Assembly (NCBI GenBank): GCA_035301485.1
Contig: DATGUF010000044.1
Location: forward strand, 1-60,865
From: CALEAR01 sp035301485
Lineage (GTDB): Bacteria > Pseudomonadota > Gammaproteobacteria > Pseudomonadales > Alcanivoracaceae
Length of the DNA: 60,865 nucleotides
Direction: 5' to 3'
The translations under genes and the position numbers were made by a program. The number at the start of each line of letters is the position of its first letter. The first letter of the stretch is position 1. Positions 8,299-17,160 of this stretch are shown here, piece by piece. The notes beneath the pieces are model-generated. The model made no database searches. It worked only from the letters and a program-made list of their open reading frames with translations, and was not told the origin of the DNA.

Positions 8299-8525
8299 TC
8301 ATTTTCTTTCGGTTGTTATGTGAGGGCATACAGGTATTCTACTTAGGTACAAATTTATATACGGCACTGAAAACAAAAAAAACTGCAGTAATGCCATACC
8401 CAACTGGGAGGCTGCATTGTAATATAACTGCCTGCGTGGGTATTGTTCTTTTTCCTGCGTGAACACCATACCATGCTCACAGGGCAGTGTAGATAACTAG
8501 CTCAGGAAGGGAGCCCAAATAAAAC

Positions 8526-9743
8526 ATGCTAGAAGCAATTTTCTCTCACCCAGATTTTTGGCGATACGTCAGTATCCCTATTGTGGCGGCACTGGTTGCT
8601 TGGGCCACCAACTGGGTAGCCGTGCAAATGACATTTTACCCCATCGAATTTTTTGGTATTCGTCCTATTTTGGGTTGGCAGGGCATTATTCCTTCTAAGT
8701 CCGAAAAGATGGCGGGCATTTTGGTGGACCAAACCCTGTCGAAAATCGGCAGCATCGAAGAATTTTTCCAGCAAATGGAACCCGAGAAAATTGCCGCGCA
8801 TCTTACCAACAGCATTCAATCCAATATTGTGGAATACACCGACGAGGTAATGACAGAGCGCAATGCTGTGCTGTGGGAAAACCTGCCTTTAATGGTGCGC
8901 CGCCAAGTGTATGGGCGGGCGAAAAAAGCCATTCCTAAAATTATGGATAGCTTGGTGGAAGACATCAGCGAGAACGTTGAATCGTTGGTGGATTTAAAGC
9001 ACATGGTGCAAACCCAAATGCGCGAAGATAAAGAGCTGATGGTGCAGATGTTCCGCGAAGTGGGTGAGCCTGAGTTTCGTTTTGTGGTGAATTCTGGGCT
9101 TTATTTTGGTTTTTTATTCGGCCTTATTCAGCTGCCTATTTTTATTTACTATCCACAAGGCTGGATTTTACCTGTGGGGGGCTTGCTCATTGGTGCGGTA
9201 ACAAACTGGCTTGCGCTGAACATTATTTTCCGCCCGGTGAAGCCCATTGCCGTTGGGCCTTTACGCATACAGGGGCTGTTCTTAAAACGCCAAAAAGATG
9301 TGGCTGAAAACTTCGCCCGCTTAACCACAGAGCAAGTGGTAACGCTGCAAAACATTATGCAGCAAGTGGTGTATGGCCCTCGCGCTGATCGCACTAAAAG
9401 CTTGGTTAAGCGCCATTTGCGCCCTTTGCTAGATGGCGGTGTGGTACGCACCGCCGCCCAGTTAACCGTGGGGCCTGGTGGCTACGCCGATTTGAAAAAA
9501 TCAGTAGAAGAAAAAGCCCTAGATTTAGCGGTAGTGCCCTTTGAAGACCCTGTGTTTAACCGCGAGCGCGGCGCCATTGTAGAGCGCATTATGCGCGAGC
9601 GTATGCAGGAGCTGTCGGCGGAAGAATTCCAAGATTTGCTGCGCCCCGCTTTCCAAGAAGACGAATGGATTTTGATTACCGTGGGGGCTGTGCTCAGTAT
9701 GGGGGCCGGTTTCTTACAACTGTTCGTTATTTTCGGAAACTAA
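8526..9743 (+). CDS. DUF445 family membrane protein
   Basis: 405 residues with the DUF445 layout: an N-terminal membrane helix carrying AWATNWVAVQMTFYP (about residues 20-38), a long charged helical segment, a central hydrophobic hairpin ending in the second TNWLALNIIFRPVKPI repeat (about 186-240), and a C-terminal membrane helix. The twofold TNW.A...F.P motif marks the family, whose biochemical role is unknown (envelope/stress proteins such as YjiN are relatives). It is followed after 4 bases by a small membrane-protein gene, so the two probably form an operon. The 227-bp region upstream (8299-8525) should hold its promoter; I see no strong motif there. Confidence 0.85.
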   Translation: MLEAIFSHPDFWRYVSIPIVAALVAWATNWVAVQMTFYPIEFFGIRPILGWQGIIPSKSEKMAGILVDQTLSKIGSIEEFFQQMEPEKIAAHLTNSIQSNIVEYTDEVMTERNAVLWENLPLMVRRQVYGRAKKAIPKIMDSLVEDISENVESLVDLKHMVQTQMREDKELMVQMFREVGEPEFRFVVNSGLYFGFLFGLIQLPIFIYYPQGWILPVGGLLIGAVTNWLALNIIFRPVKPIAVGPLRIQGLFLKRQKDVAENFARLTTEQVVTLQNIMQQVVYGPRADRTKSLVKRHLRPLLDGGVVRTAAQLTVGPGGYADLKKSVEEKALDLAVVPFEDPVFNRERGAIVERIMRERMQELSAEEFQDLLRPAFQEDEWILITVGAVLSMGAGFLQLFVIFGN

Positions 9744-9747
9744 GATT

Positions 9748-10071
9748 ATGTGGCCAACAATAATAATAACTGCCATTATCACCGCCTTTCTCACCGTTGC
9801 TTTAGCGAGCGTGCTGGTTATCTTGTTCTTGGTGCCACACATCGAGAAGAAGGTTGATAGCCGCCTAAAGCAGTCGGTGAGCGAAATAGAGCGCAGTTTC
9901 CGCGAGCGCGCCACCTCTGTATTTCGCAGCAAGAAGCAAATTGCGAAGGGCATTGGCGAGCTGTTTACCCGCACCGCGGCGGCAGCACCTGCCGAGCCAG
10001 AAACAAAAGATATCACGCCCATAGAGCCACCTGTGCTAGATGAAGAGCCCAAGGATAATAATTTAAAATAA
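9748..10071 (+). CDS. small membrane-anchored protein downstream of DUF445
   Basis: 107 residues: one N-terminal membrane helix (about 3-27), then a charged helical region with KKVDSRLKQSVSEIERSF and an acidic Pro-rich tail. It starts 4 bases after the DUF445 stop, which argues for co-expression and perhaps a joint envelope role. I do not recognise a family. Its design (one helix plus charged helical domain) mirrors the protein at 7198. A weak hairpin (GTTAT.TTGT/ACAA.ATAAC at about 10074-10096) follows and may end the transcript. Confidence 0.65.
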   Translation: MWPTIIITAIITAFLTVALASVLVILFLVPHIEKKVDSRLKQSVSEIERSFRERATSVFRSKKQIAKGIGELFTRTAAAAPAEPETKDITPIEPPVLDEEPKDNNLK

Positions 10072-10208
10072 GTGTTATCTTGTAAGACAAAATAACCCTT
10101 CAAAACGCTGTTTATATTCTATACTCCACGGCATATTCAGTTTGCGCTGATTGTTGTTTTACTGTTTCATACGGCCATTGCCTATGTGGTAGTAATGAGG
10201 AGAAAAAG

Positions 10209-10625
10209 ATGTCTGACCACAAGAATAAAGAACAAGCCGAGCACGTTGAGAGCCACGAGAAGGGCCAGGCAAGCCAAATCCCTTTAGATTTGCGCAAGTA
10301 CACGCAGCAAATTTGGTTAGCAGGCCTAGGTGCGTTTTCGAGAGCTGAGGAAGAGGGTGGTCGTTTCTTTGATGCCTTAGTAGATACTGGTAAAGATTTA
10401 GAAACCAAAACGCGTTCAGCTGAAGCGAAGGTAGACGAGCTCCGTGAGAAGGTTCGCCGCCATTCAGGTGAAACCATGGAGAAGATGGAAAAAGCCTTTG
10501 ATGAGCGTTTAAATAAGGCGCTATCGCGTTTGGGCTTAGCCAACAAGCACGAAGTAGATGCATTGAAAGAACAGATTGAAAAGCTTCAAGCAGAGTTAGA
10601 TGCCAAGAAGGCTGAGAAAGAGTAA
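10209..10625 (+). CDS. phasin family protein (PhaI/PhaF-type granule-associated protein)
   Basis: 138 residues, strongly helical and charged. The IWLAGLGAFSRAEEEGGRFF segment (about 37-56) is the conserved core of PhaF/PhaI-type phasins, which coat polyhydroxyalkanoate granules. The remainder is a long amphipathic, partly heptad helix ending in DAKKAEKE. It lacks the AAKP-type DNA-binding tail of PhaF, so it is PhaI-like in length. No PHA synthase gene is in the window, so a granule role is inferred from the family; some members have other roles. GAGGAG is well placed before the ATG and a strong terminator follows. Confidence 0.85.
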   Translation: MSDHKNKEQAEHVESHEKGQASQIPLDLRKYTQQIWLAGLGAFSRAEEEGGRFFDALVDTGKDLETKTRSAEAKVDELREKVRRHSGETMEKMEKAFDERLNKALSRLGLANKHEVDALKEQIEKLQAELDAKKAEKE

Positions 10626-10670
10626 CAGTTTATTGTAGCGACACCATGTCCCCTTAGTGGTGTATTTTGT

Positions 10671-10702
10671 AGGAGCCTCATCCTCTGAGGCTCCTTTTTT
10701 TT
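10671..10702 (+). terminator. rho-independent terminator of the phasin gene
   Basis: Perfect stem AGGAGCCTCA (10671-10680) / TGAGGCTCCT (10686-10695), 5-base loop, followed by a T-rich run. Confidence 0.92.
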
Positions 10703-10810
10703 GCCTTCGTCTTTTTCGTTTAGAAAGTCGTCGTTTTGCTGCTTTGTGTAAAAAAACAACAAAGTGTTGGGGGCTTTGTAACATGAATGTTACACGGCTT
10801 TGTACGCATG

Positions 10811-11070
10811 TTACCCACAAAGTTATCCACAGAAATTGTGGACAACTTTAATAACTCTTTTGCTGCTGTGGAAAGTTGTGCACAGCAAAATAATAATAAT
10901 TATTGACATCGCTGAGGATTTTTGGTGGCGATGAAATAAAATCGCATACTCGTAAGTTGTTGATTTTTCATTGATTGCGGTGTTGATTAAAAAATTAGCA
11001 ATCGCCGTTTTGGCGGTTGACAAATTTTATACCACGGCTCATTAACGGGTTGTGCACAAAGTTATCCACA
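10811..11070. other. DnaA-box cluster with AT-rich segment (origin-like or DnaA-titrating region)
   Basis: Within the gene-free interval 10626-11270 there are two perfect TTATCCACA boxes (10823-10831 and 11062-11070). One-mismatch boxes are TTACCCACA (10811-10819) and TTGTCCACA on the minus strand (10837-10845). TTGTGCACA occurs at 10876-10884 and as the palindrome TTGTGCACAA at 11050-11059. A weaker CTTTCCACA lies on the minus strand at 10867-10875. Between the two groups, 10885-11035 is AT-rich. Just after the box at 10876 a TAATAATAAT run begins (about 10890), like the trinucleotide runs of DnaA-trio elements. A hairpin ATCGCC/GGCGGT lies near 11001-11017. The region is far from any dnaA, gidA or rpmH gene seen here. 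Function is not established. Confidence 0.6.
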
Positions 11071-11224
11071 GGGTGTGCTGGTTTATGCTTATATTGTTTG
11101 AAACTTATTAACAAGCAAAAACTAGCACTTACGAGGGCCAGTTATAGCGAACAATAGGTGGTGCGTATAAGGATTGGCCGCTTAGCGCGAATAAGCGGCA
11201 AAAAGGCTATTTTGTGGGTAATAA

Positions 11225-11248
11225 AAAGGCAACCCGAAGGTTGCCTTT
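11225..11248 (-). terminator. rho-independent terminator of the atuH-like gene
   Basis: Perfect 10-bp stem AAAGGCAACC (11225-11234) / GGTTGCCTTT (11239-11248) with tetraloop. Read on the minus strand it is followed by TTTTTATT, 23 bases after the stop of the ligase gene. Confidence 0.9.
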
Positions 11249-11270
11249 GAGCCGCGTGGAGCGAGCGTGG

Positions 11271-13115
11271 TTACAGGCGGTATTTGCCGTTATCCACGCC
11301 TTCTTGGATTTCAGGAGTGAGCTTGGTATAGCTGTTCTCGCCAGGAAGCAGCATGTACACCTCTTCATTCTTTACTTTATCCAAGTTGTACTTTTCTTCC
11401 TTAAGGTCGTTCTTAAGGTGTTTAAAGGTGCCGGTGGCTTCAAACTGGTCCGTTCTAATACGCAAGAACAGTGGGATTGCGTAAGAGGGGAGCTCAGTTC
11501 TGAGGTAATCCACGAAGCCGCCTTGGTTGAGGGCGTCGAAGGTGGTGCCTTTATCTAAGCGCAGTTGTGCCATGCCCGCACGGCCATCACAGTTTGGAAT
11601 TTCCACCCCGTATACCACCGATTCGGTGATGCCGTCGTAGGTATCCAAAATGTGTTCCACTTCAGTGGTGGATACGTTTTCGCCTTTCCAACGGAAGGTA
11701 TCTCCTAGGCGGTCCACAAACTGGGCGTGCTTAAAGCCAATGTCGCGCATCATGTCGCCGGTGTTGAAGTAAGTGTCGCCTTTTTTGAACACGTCACGAA
11801 GAATGGTTTCTTCGGTTTTGCTCTTATCGGTGTAGCCATCGAAAGGTGTCTTTTTGGTGATTTCACCAATCATCAAGCCCGCTTCGCCTTTGTCGGCTTT
11901 AATGAGGAAACCATCGGGGCCGCGTACCGGCTCTTCGTTTTCCTTGTCGTACTTAACAATAGCGTAAGGAATGGGGCTGTAGCCCACAGTGTTATCGAAG
12001 TTAAGGACGTTGGTGAAGGCCACGTTACCTTCGGAGGAGGCGTACAGTTCAATCACGCGCTCGATGCCGAAACGCTCTTTGAAATCTTTCCAAATACTGG
12101 GGCGTAAACCATTACCCACAATAACGTGTACTTTGTTATCGGCGTCGTTAGGTTGCGCTGGGCGCTCGTGCAAGTAACGGCACAGCTCGCCCACGTAAGC
12201 AAACGAAGTACAGTTGTATTTGCGAATGTCGTCCCAGAAGCGGCTGGCGGAGAAGCGGCGTGCAAGCTGCACGGTGCCCGCGCCGGCAATAACAGAAGCC
12301 CAACCCACCACAATACCGGTGGCATGGTAGAAGGGCAGTGTGGCGTACAGGCTGTCGTCTTTGGTGAGGCGCACGGCGGCGAAACCAAAACCGTTATACG
12401 CTTTTTCCCAACGGCCATGGTTGAACACCACTGCTTTGGGTAGGCCTGTGGTGCCTGAGGTGTAAATGTAGAAGAGGGGGTCGTGCATGCGGTTTTGGCC
12501 CGATTCGGGCAGGTTATCGGTGCCGAAGTTTTTCACTTCTGCGCCAATATTGATGTAGCCCTCTGCTACGGTGCCTGGGTCTTTAAAGGTATCTTGGTCG
12601 GCCCAGCAGAAAAACTTGTCTTGATCTACTTTTAAGTCGCCGCGTACTTCTTCAATGGCATCCACTAATTCAGCGCCCACAATGAGCATTTTAGGTTCGA
12701 TTAAGTTGATGCTGTGGGTAAGTACACGCCCACGTTGGGAGGTGTTCACCAGCGCTGAGCACACGCCAAGTTTAGCGGCGGCAATAACGGTGGTGAGTAA
12801 TTCTGGGCGGTTTTCAATATCCACGGCGATGGTGTCGCCGCGCTTTAGCCCTAGGCTTTGTAGGTAATTCGCCATTTGGTTCGCCCAACCGTTGAATTCA
12901 CGGTAGGTGTAGGTGCGGCCTTCAAAACCCACTGCAATGCCGTTTGGGTTTTTTTCAGCGGCTTGCTGGAAACGTAAATCAAGGCCTAGGCGTTTTTTGG
13001 GGTTGGCTGATTTAGTGAGGATGGCACCTCGTAACAGCCCCGGCAAAATCGGGATTAATTTTGGCACTTTGGCCAGGATCATGGGTAGTGTAATTACATC
13101 TTCATTGCGGCTCAT
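11271..13115 (-). CDS. atuH: acyl-CoA synthetase of the FATP/FadD6 type, AtuH-like
   Basis: 614 residues of the AMP-forming ligase superfamily: phosphate loop YIYTSGTTGLPKA, FATP-type motif FKHAQFVDRLGDTFRWKGEN and VSTTEVEHIL, and a C-terminal domain ending GTFKHLKNDLKEEKY. It would form acyl-CoA from long or terpenoid acids. Position downstream of atuA-F on the same strand matches atuH, the ligase at the end of the Pseudomonas atu cluster. The ATG at 13115 has GGAG seven bases upstream (gagtggagtaacaatg); the ATG five codons earlier lacks one. A 134-bp gap with a hairpin (CTTGCTGTG 13151-13159 / CACAGCAAG 13176-13184) separates it from atuF, so it may also have its own promoter. The atuH name rests on context. 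Confidence 0.75.
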   Translation of the reverse strand: MSRNEDVITLPMILAKVPKLIPILPGLLRGAILTKSANPKKRLGLDLRFQQAAEKNPNGIAVGFEGRTYTYREFNGWANQMANYLQSLGLKRGDTIAVDIENRPELLTTVIAAAKLGVCSALVNTSQRGRVLTHSINLIEPKMLIVGAELVDAIEEVRGDLKVDQDKFFCWADQDTFKDPGTVAEGYINIGAEVKNFGTDNLPESGQNRMHDPLFYIYTSGTTGLPKAVVFNHGRWEKAYNGFGFAAVRLTKDDSLYATLPFYHATGIVVGWASVIAGAGTVQLARRFSASRFWDDIRKYNCTSFAYVGELCRYLHERPAQPNDADNKVHVIVGNGLRPSIWKDFKERFGIERVIELYASSEGNVAFTNVLNFDNTVGYSPIPYAIVKYDKENEEPVRGPDGFLIKADKGEAGLMIGEITKKTPFDGYTDKSKTEETILRDVFKKGDTYFNTGDMMRDIGFKHAQFVDRLGDTFRWKGENVSTTEVEHILDTYDGITESVVYGVEIPNCDGRAGMAQLRLDKGTTFDALNQGGFVDYLRTELPSYAIPLFLRIRTDQFEATGTFKHLKNDLKEEKYNLDKVKNEEVYMLLPGENSYTKLTPEIQEGVDNGKYRL

Positions 13116-13249
13116 TGTTACTCCACTCATTATTATTTTATGTTGTTATGCTTGCTGTGCGGCTTTGTTAGGCCACACAGCAAGGTAGAAAGATAGGCGA
13201 AAAACTAACTCTACCCGTGCTTTACAAGCGTAGGCAAGGGCTCTTTTCG

Positions 13250-15166
13250 CTATTCTTTTGTTTCCGCTGCAATTGACAATAATATTTGCTTACTTTTCAC
13301 TTGGTCGTTGGCATTGACTTGAACGCTTTCAACGATGCCATCCACATCAGCTTGTATGCTGTGCTCTATCTTCATGGCTTCTAGCAATACCAACACATCG
13401 CCTTTTTCCACCGTTTGGCCTGCTTCACAGTTAACGGCAATGATGGCGCCATCCATGGGGGCGGTGAGCACGCCGCTGCCGGCTGCATCGGCACTGTTGG
13501 CCGGGGCATAGGTGTGGCGCTCAAACAACCATTGCTGGGTGCCTAGGCCTAACCACAGTTCATCACCTTGTTGTTGCCAGTACAGTGGTTGGCGATAGCC
13601 ATTGATAATGAGGCTGTTGCTGCCGCGCTGTACGGTGAAGGTGTCGCCTTGGGTGTGTGCTGTCCAAGTGCCGCCTTGTTGCGTTAATACCACCACTTCT
13701 TCTTGCTCGCCACACTGCAACTTGGCGCGGTGTGGCATGTGGGTGCCGAGCGCTTGCGCTGAAGGGGTTGCGGGTTGCAAGAGAATAGCGGCGGCGGCCC
13801 ATAGGCGTGCCGGTGCTGCATGGGTGAACGCCAGCGTTTCTTCATTAAGGAAGCGTGTGGTGGCCTGGCCTTGGATAAAGGTGTCTTGGCGCACAATGTC
13901 TTCTAGAAACGCGCGGTTATCTTTTAGCCCGAGCAGTTGTGTTTGTTGCAAGGCGCGAATTAAACGGCGGCGCGCCACTTCGCGGTTATCACCATAGGCA
14001 ATTACTTTCGCGATCATGGGGTCATAGAAGGCGCTGATTTCGCTACCTGCTTGAATGCCGTGGTCCACACGCACGCCTTCGCCCGTGGCGGGTTGCCAAT
14101 GGCTGATGGTGCCCGTTTGCGGCAAGTAGTTTTGGCTAGGGTCTTCCGCGTACAAGCGCACTTCAATGGCGTGGCCGTTTAGTTCGATCTCGTCTTGCTG
14201 CAGGGGCAAGGGTTCGCCCGCGGCAACGAGGAGCTGCCAGGCCACTAAATCTTGCCCTGTGATGAGTTCAGTAACGGGGTGTTCCACTTGCAAACGGGTG
14301 TTCATTTCTAAGAAATAGAACTGGCCGTCTTCATCCAGTAGAAACTCCACGGTGCCGGCGTTGGTGTAAGCACAAGCTTTGGCGGCTAACACCGCGGCTT
14401 CGCCCAGCGCTTGGCGCAATTCGGGCGATACAGCGGGGGAAGGGCTTTCTTCCACTACCTTTTGGTGGCGGCGCTGAATGGAGCAATCCCGTTCGCCCAA
14501 GTGCACCACGTTGCCGTGGGTGTCGCCAAACACTTGCACTTCAATGTGGCGTGGGTTTAACAGGGCGCGTTCAACAATTAGCTTGTCGTCGCCAAAGGCG
14601 CTTTTGGCTTCTTGGCGTGCACTGCGAATGTGTTCTTCGAGGTCGGCTAAATCAGTGATGAGGCGCATGCCGCGGCCACCACCGCCTGCGGAGGCTTTTA
14701 CCATGAGGGGCGCGCCAATTTCTTTGGCCGCTTTAATTAGGGTGGCATCACTTTGCTCTTCGCCTTGGTAGCCTGGCAAGCAGGGCACGCCTGCTTCTAC
14801 CATGGCGGCTTTAGAAGCCTGCTTGGACCCCATCAGGGCAATGGCACTGGCGCTAGGGCCGATAAAGATAATGTTGTTATCGGCACAAGCTTGGGCAAAT
14901 TCTGCGTTTTCAGATAAAAACCCGTAGCCAGGGTGAATAGCATCCGCTTGGGTGGTGTGGGCCGCCGCAATAATCTTGTTGATGTCCAAGTACGATTGCG
15001 CCGCTTCTGAAGGGCCAAGGTAAATAGCTTCATCTGCGAGCTGTACGTGCAGGGCGTTGCGGTCGGCCTCTGAGTACACCGCCACGGTGCTATAGCCTTG
15101 GACTTTCGCCGTGCGAATGACGCGGCAGGCAATTTCACCACGGTTGGCAATTAAAATTTTATTCAT
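13250..15166 (-). CDS. atuF: biotin-containing acyl-CoA carboxylase alpha subunit (geranyl-CoA carboxylase type, AtuF)
   Basis: 638 residues. Domains in order: biotin carboxylase N-terminal (ILIANRGEIACRVIRTA), ATP-grasp (KASAGGGGRGMRL; FLEMNTRLQVEHPVTE), biotin carboxylase C-terminal, linker, and biotinyl domain with the biotin-Lys in LLEAMKIEHS (about Lys599). The ATG at 15166 has GGGGAG five bases upstream and overlaps the end of the upstream hydratase gene by 8 bases; a longer frame to 15277 would overlap it far more. It pairs with the carboxyltransferase at 17161. 3-Methylcrotonyl-CoA carboxylase (LiuD) is very similar; AtuF is chosen because atuA and the full atu order surround it. Confidence 0.85.
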   Translation of the reverse strand: MNKILIANRGEIACRVIRTAKVQGYSTVAVYSEADRNALHVQLADEAIYLGPSEAAQSYLDINKIIAAAHTTQADAIHPGYGFLSENAEFAQACADNNIIFIGPSASAIALMGSKQASKAAMVEAGVPCLPGYQGEEQSDATLIKAAKEIGAPLMVKASAGGGGRGMRLITDLADLEEHIRSARQEAKSAFGDDKLIVERALLNPRHIEVQVFGDTHGNVVHLGERDCSIQRRHQKVVEESPSPAVSPELRQALGEAAVLAAKACAYTNAGTVEFLLDEDGQFYFLEMNTRLQVEHPVTELITGQDLVAWQLLVAAGEPLPLQQDEIELNGHAIEVRLYAEDPSQNYLPQTGTISHWQPATGEGVRVDHGIQAGSEISAFYDPMIAKVIAYGDNREVARRRLIRALQQTQLLGLKDNRAFLEDIVRQDTFIQGQATTRFLNEETLAFTHAAPARLWAAAAILLQPATPSAQALGTHMPHRAKLQCGEQEEVVVLTQQGGTWTAHTQGDTFTVQRGSNSLIINGYRQPLYWQQQGDELWLGLGTQQWLFERHTYAPANSADAAGSGVLTAPMDGAIIAVNCEAGQTVEKGDVLVLLEAMKIEHSIQADVDGIVESVQVNANDQVKSKQILLSIAAETKE

Positions 15167-15971
15167 CGTTCTCCCCTTGTGCGGCCCAAGCGGGTGGGCG
15201 TTTCTGCATGAAGGCCATGGTGCCTTCGGCGCCTTCTTTACTTTGCACGGCGTTGGCGAAGGCCGTGGCCGCATCATCGAGCACGTCCTCTAAGGGGCGG
15301 CGCAAGGTATCAAACAGTAATGCTTTAGTGGTGCGGTTAGCCCCCGGTGCGCATTGCGTAATTTGCTTTAAGGTGGTGGCTAGCAGTGCATCGAGTTCCT
15401 CCTCGGGCACGGCTTGGTGCACCACGCCTAAGCGGGCGGCTTCATCACCATTAAAGCGCGCGCCGGTAAGCGCTAGGCGGCGGGTGGCGGTAAGGCCAAT
15501 GCGCTGCACTAGGAAGGGCGCAATTTGTGCGGGGATGATGCCCAAAGTGGTTTCGGGCAGCCCAAACTGCGCTGTGGTGGTGCTTAGGGTAATGTCGGCC
15601 ACGCAGGCTAAGCCCACGCCGCCGCCTAGCACCGCGCCTTCTGTTACGCACACCACGGTTTGTGGTTGTTCGTTCACTTGGCAGAGTAAATCGCCAAAAC
15701 GACGGTTTAAGTTTTTGAAGCTATCTGCGTTGCCGGCCATGGCTTCTTGGCGAGCCATGGCCATATCGCTGATATCGCCCCCCGCGCAGAAGTTGCCCGC
15801 GGTGCCGCGGATAACAATGGTGCGCACGTTGTGGTTCTCCGCCACGGCGGCGCAAGCGGCTAATAACTCTTCCACCACGGCTAAGCTCATGGCGTTACGG
15901 CGCTCTGGACGGTTGAGGGCGAGGTACAACACCCCCTGTTCCAAGGACTGTAAAATAGGTGATTCACTCAT
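15159..15971 (-). CDS. atuE: enoyl-CoA hydratase, isohexenylglutaconyl-CoA hydratase type (AtuE)
   Basis: 270-residue crotonase-fold enzyme. Oxyanion-hole segments are RGTAGNFCAGGDISDM (about 55-70) and TEGAVLGGGVGLACVADI (about 110-127), with the catalytic-region QFGLPETTLGIIPAQIAPFL following. In the atu pathway AtuE hydrates the carboxylated glutaconyl-CoA intermediate. It lies two bases after the acyl-CoA dehydrogenase stop and overlaps atuF by 8 bases, so translation is coupled. A generic methylglutaconyl-CoA hydratase (LiuC) would look alike; the operon decides the call. Confidence 0.8.
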   Translation of the reverse strand: MSESPILQSLEQGVLYLALNRPERRNAMSLAVVEELLAACAAVAENHNVRTIVIRGTAGNFCAGGDISDMAMARQEAMAGNADSFKNLNRRFGDLLCQVNEQPQTVVCVTEGAVLGGGVGLACVADITLSTTTAQFGLPETTLGIIPAQIAPFLVQRIGLTATRRLALTGARFNGDEAARLGVVHQAVPEEELDALLATTLKQITQCAPGANRTTKALLFDTLRRPLEDVLDDAATAFANAVQSKEGAEGTMAFMQKRPPAWAAQGENDE

Positions 15972-15973
15972 GT

Positions 15974-17143
15974 TTATTTATCCGTCTTCTTTTTACGTGG
16001 AAGAATATCCATGGTTTTGCAAATAATGCCGAGCATGATTTCGTCGGCGCCGCCACCGATGGAACCTAAGCGGCCATCGCGCCAAGCGCGTGAGGCAGGG
16101 TTGTCCCACATGAAGCCGTTGCCGCCCCAGTACTGTAAGCACGCATCAGCCAGTTCACGGGATAAACGGCCGCCTTTTAACTTCGCCATAGAGGCTAACT
16201 GCATGGCATCGCCGCCGTTAATGTAGATTTCGCAGGTGCGGTACACCAAGCTGCGGAGTAGTTCCACTTCGGTTTTTAGTTCTGCCATGCGGAAGTGCAC
16301 GCTTTGGTTATCGATGAGGGGCATGCCAAATACGTCGCGGTCTTTAGCGTACTGAATGGTTTGCTCGATTAAGTTATCAAAGCTTTGCAGGGTGGAGGCG
16401 GCGCCCCACATGCGTTCTTCTTGGAACTGCATCATTTGCATCATGAAGCCCATGCCTTCTTGGCCGATAAGGTTGCGCTGTGGCACGCGCACGTTATCGA
16501 AAAACACCTGCGCGGTTTGTGAAGAGCGCATGCCTAGTTTATCGAGGGGCTTATCCACGCTAATGCCGGCGGCGGTGCGTGGCACCACAATGAGGGATTT
16601 GTTGAAGTGCGGTTTGCCATCGGAGGTGTTCGCGAGCACGCAGAAGAAATCTGCCACGGGTGCGTTGGTAATCCACATTTTGGTGCCGTTAATGATGTAG
16701 TCGTCACCGTCTTTCACCGCTGTGGTTTTAATGTTTGCCACGTCGGAACCAGCGTGGGGCTCACTCACCGCAATACTGGCCACGAATTCACCAGCAATGG
16801 CGGGAGCGAGGAACTCTTCGCGCAGGGCATCACTACCAAAACGGGCTAGCGCTGGAGTGGCCATGTCGGTTTGCACGCCAATAGAAAGTGGTACACCGCC
16901 GCAATCGCAGTGGCCCAGTTGTTCGGCCACGGTTAAACCGTAGGAGTAATCGAGGCCGGAACCGCCAAACTGCTCAGGTTTGGTAACGCCGAGCAAGCCT
17001 AAGTCGCCCATGCGTTTAAACACTTCATGGGCAGGGAAAAAACCTTGTTCTTCCCATTCGTTAACATGTGGGTTGATGTCGTTAATGATGAAATCGCGGG
17101 TGGTGCGGGCAATGGCTTTGTGTTCGTCTGTGCTAAATAACAT
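15974..17143 (-). CDS. atuD: acyl-CoA dehydrogenase, citronellyl-CoA dehydrogenase type (AtuD)
   Basis: 389 residues, standard ACAD length. It shows FAD/substrate motif SIAVSEPHAGSDVANIKTTA, NGTKMWITNAPVADFF, and C-terminal helical domain with LQYWGGNGFMWDNPASRAWR and the end motif GRLGSIGGGADEIML. It would introduce the 2,3 double bond into citronellyl-CoA to give geranyl-CoA, the carboxylase substrate. It sits between the carboxyltransferase (17 bases upstream) and the hydratase (2 bases downstream) in the atuA-F order. Isovaleryl-CoA dehydrogenase is the main alternative. Confidence 0.82.
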   Translation of the reverse strand: MLFSTDEHKAIARTTRDFIINDINPHVNEWEEQGFFPAHEVFKRMGDLGLLGVTKPEQFGGSGLDYSYGLTVAEQLGHCDCGGVPLSIGVQTDMATPALARFGSDALREEFLAPAIAGEFVASIAVSEPHAGSDVANIKTTAVKDGDDYIINGTKMWITNAPVADFFCVLANTSDGKPHFNKSLIVVPRTAAGISVDKPLDKLGMRSSQTAQVFFDNVRVPQRNLIGQEGMGFMMQMMQFQEERMWGAASTLQSFDNLIEQTIQYAKDRDVFGMPLIDNQSVHFRMAELKTEVELLRSLVYRTCEIYINGGDAMQLASMAKLKGGRLSRELADACLQYWGGNGFMWDNPASRAWRDGRLGSIGGGADEIMLGIICKTMDILPRKKKTDK

Positions 17144-17160
17144 GTGTTTGCTCCAAAAAA

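Noticed and set aside
10811..11070. Firm call of chromosomal oriC
   Set aside because: Box content fits, but flanking genes converge on the site and no dnaA, gidA, parAB or rpmH is nearby. Left as an origin-like or DnaA-titrating region.
11214..11558. Plus-strand frame opposite the end of the ligase gene
   Set aside because: Antisense to a clear conserved protein; begins in the terminator hairpin.
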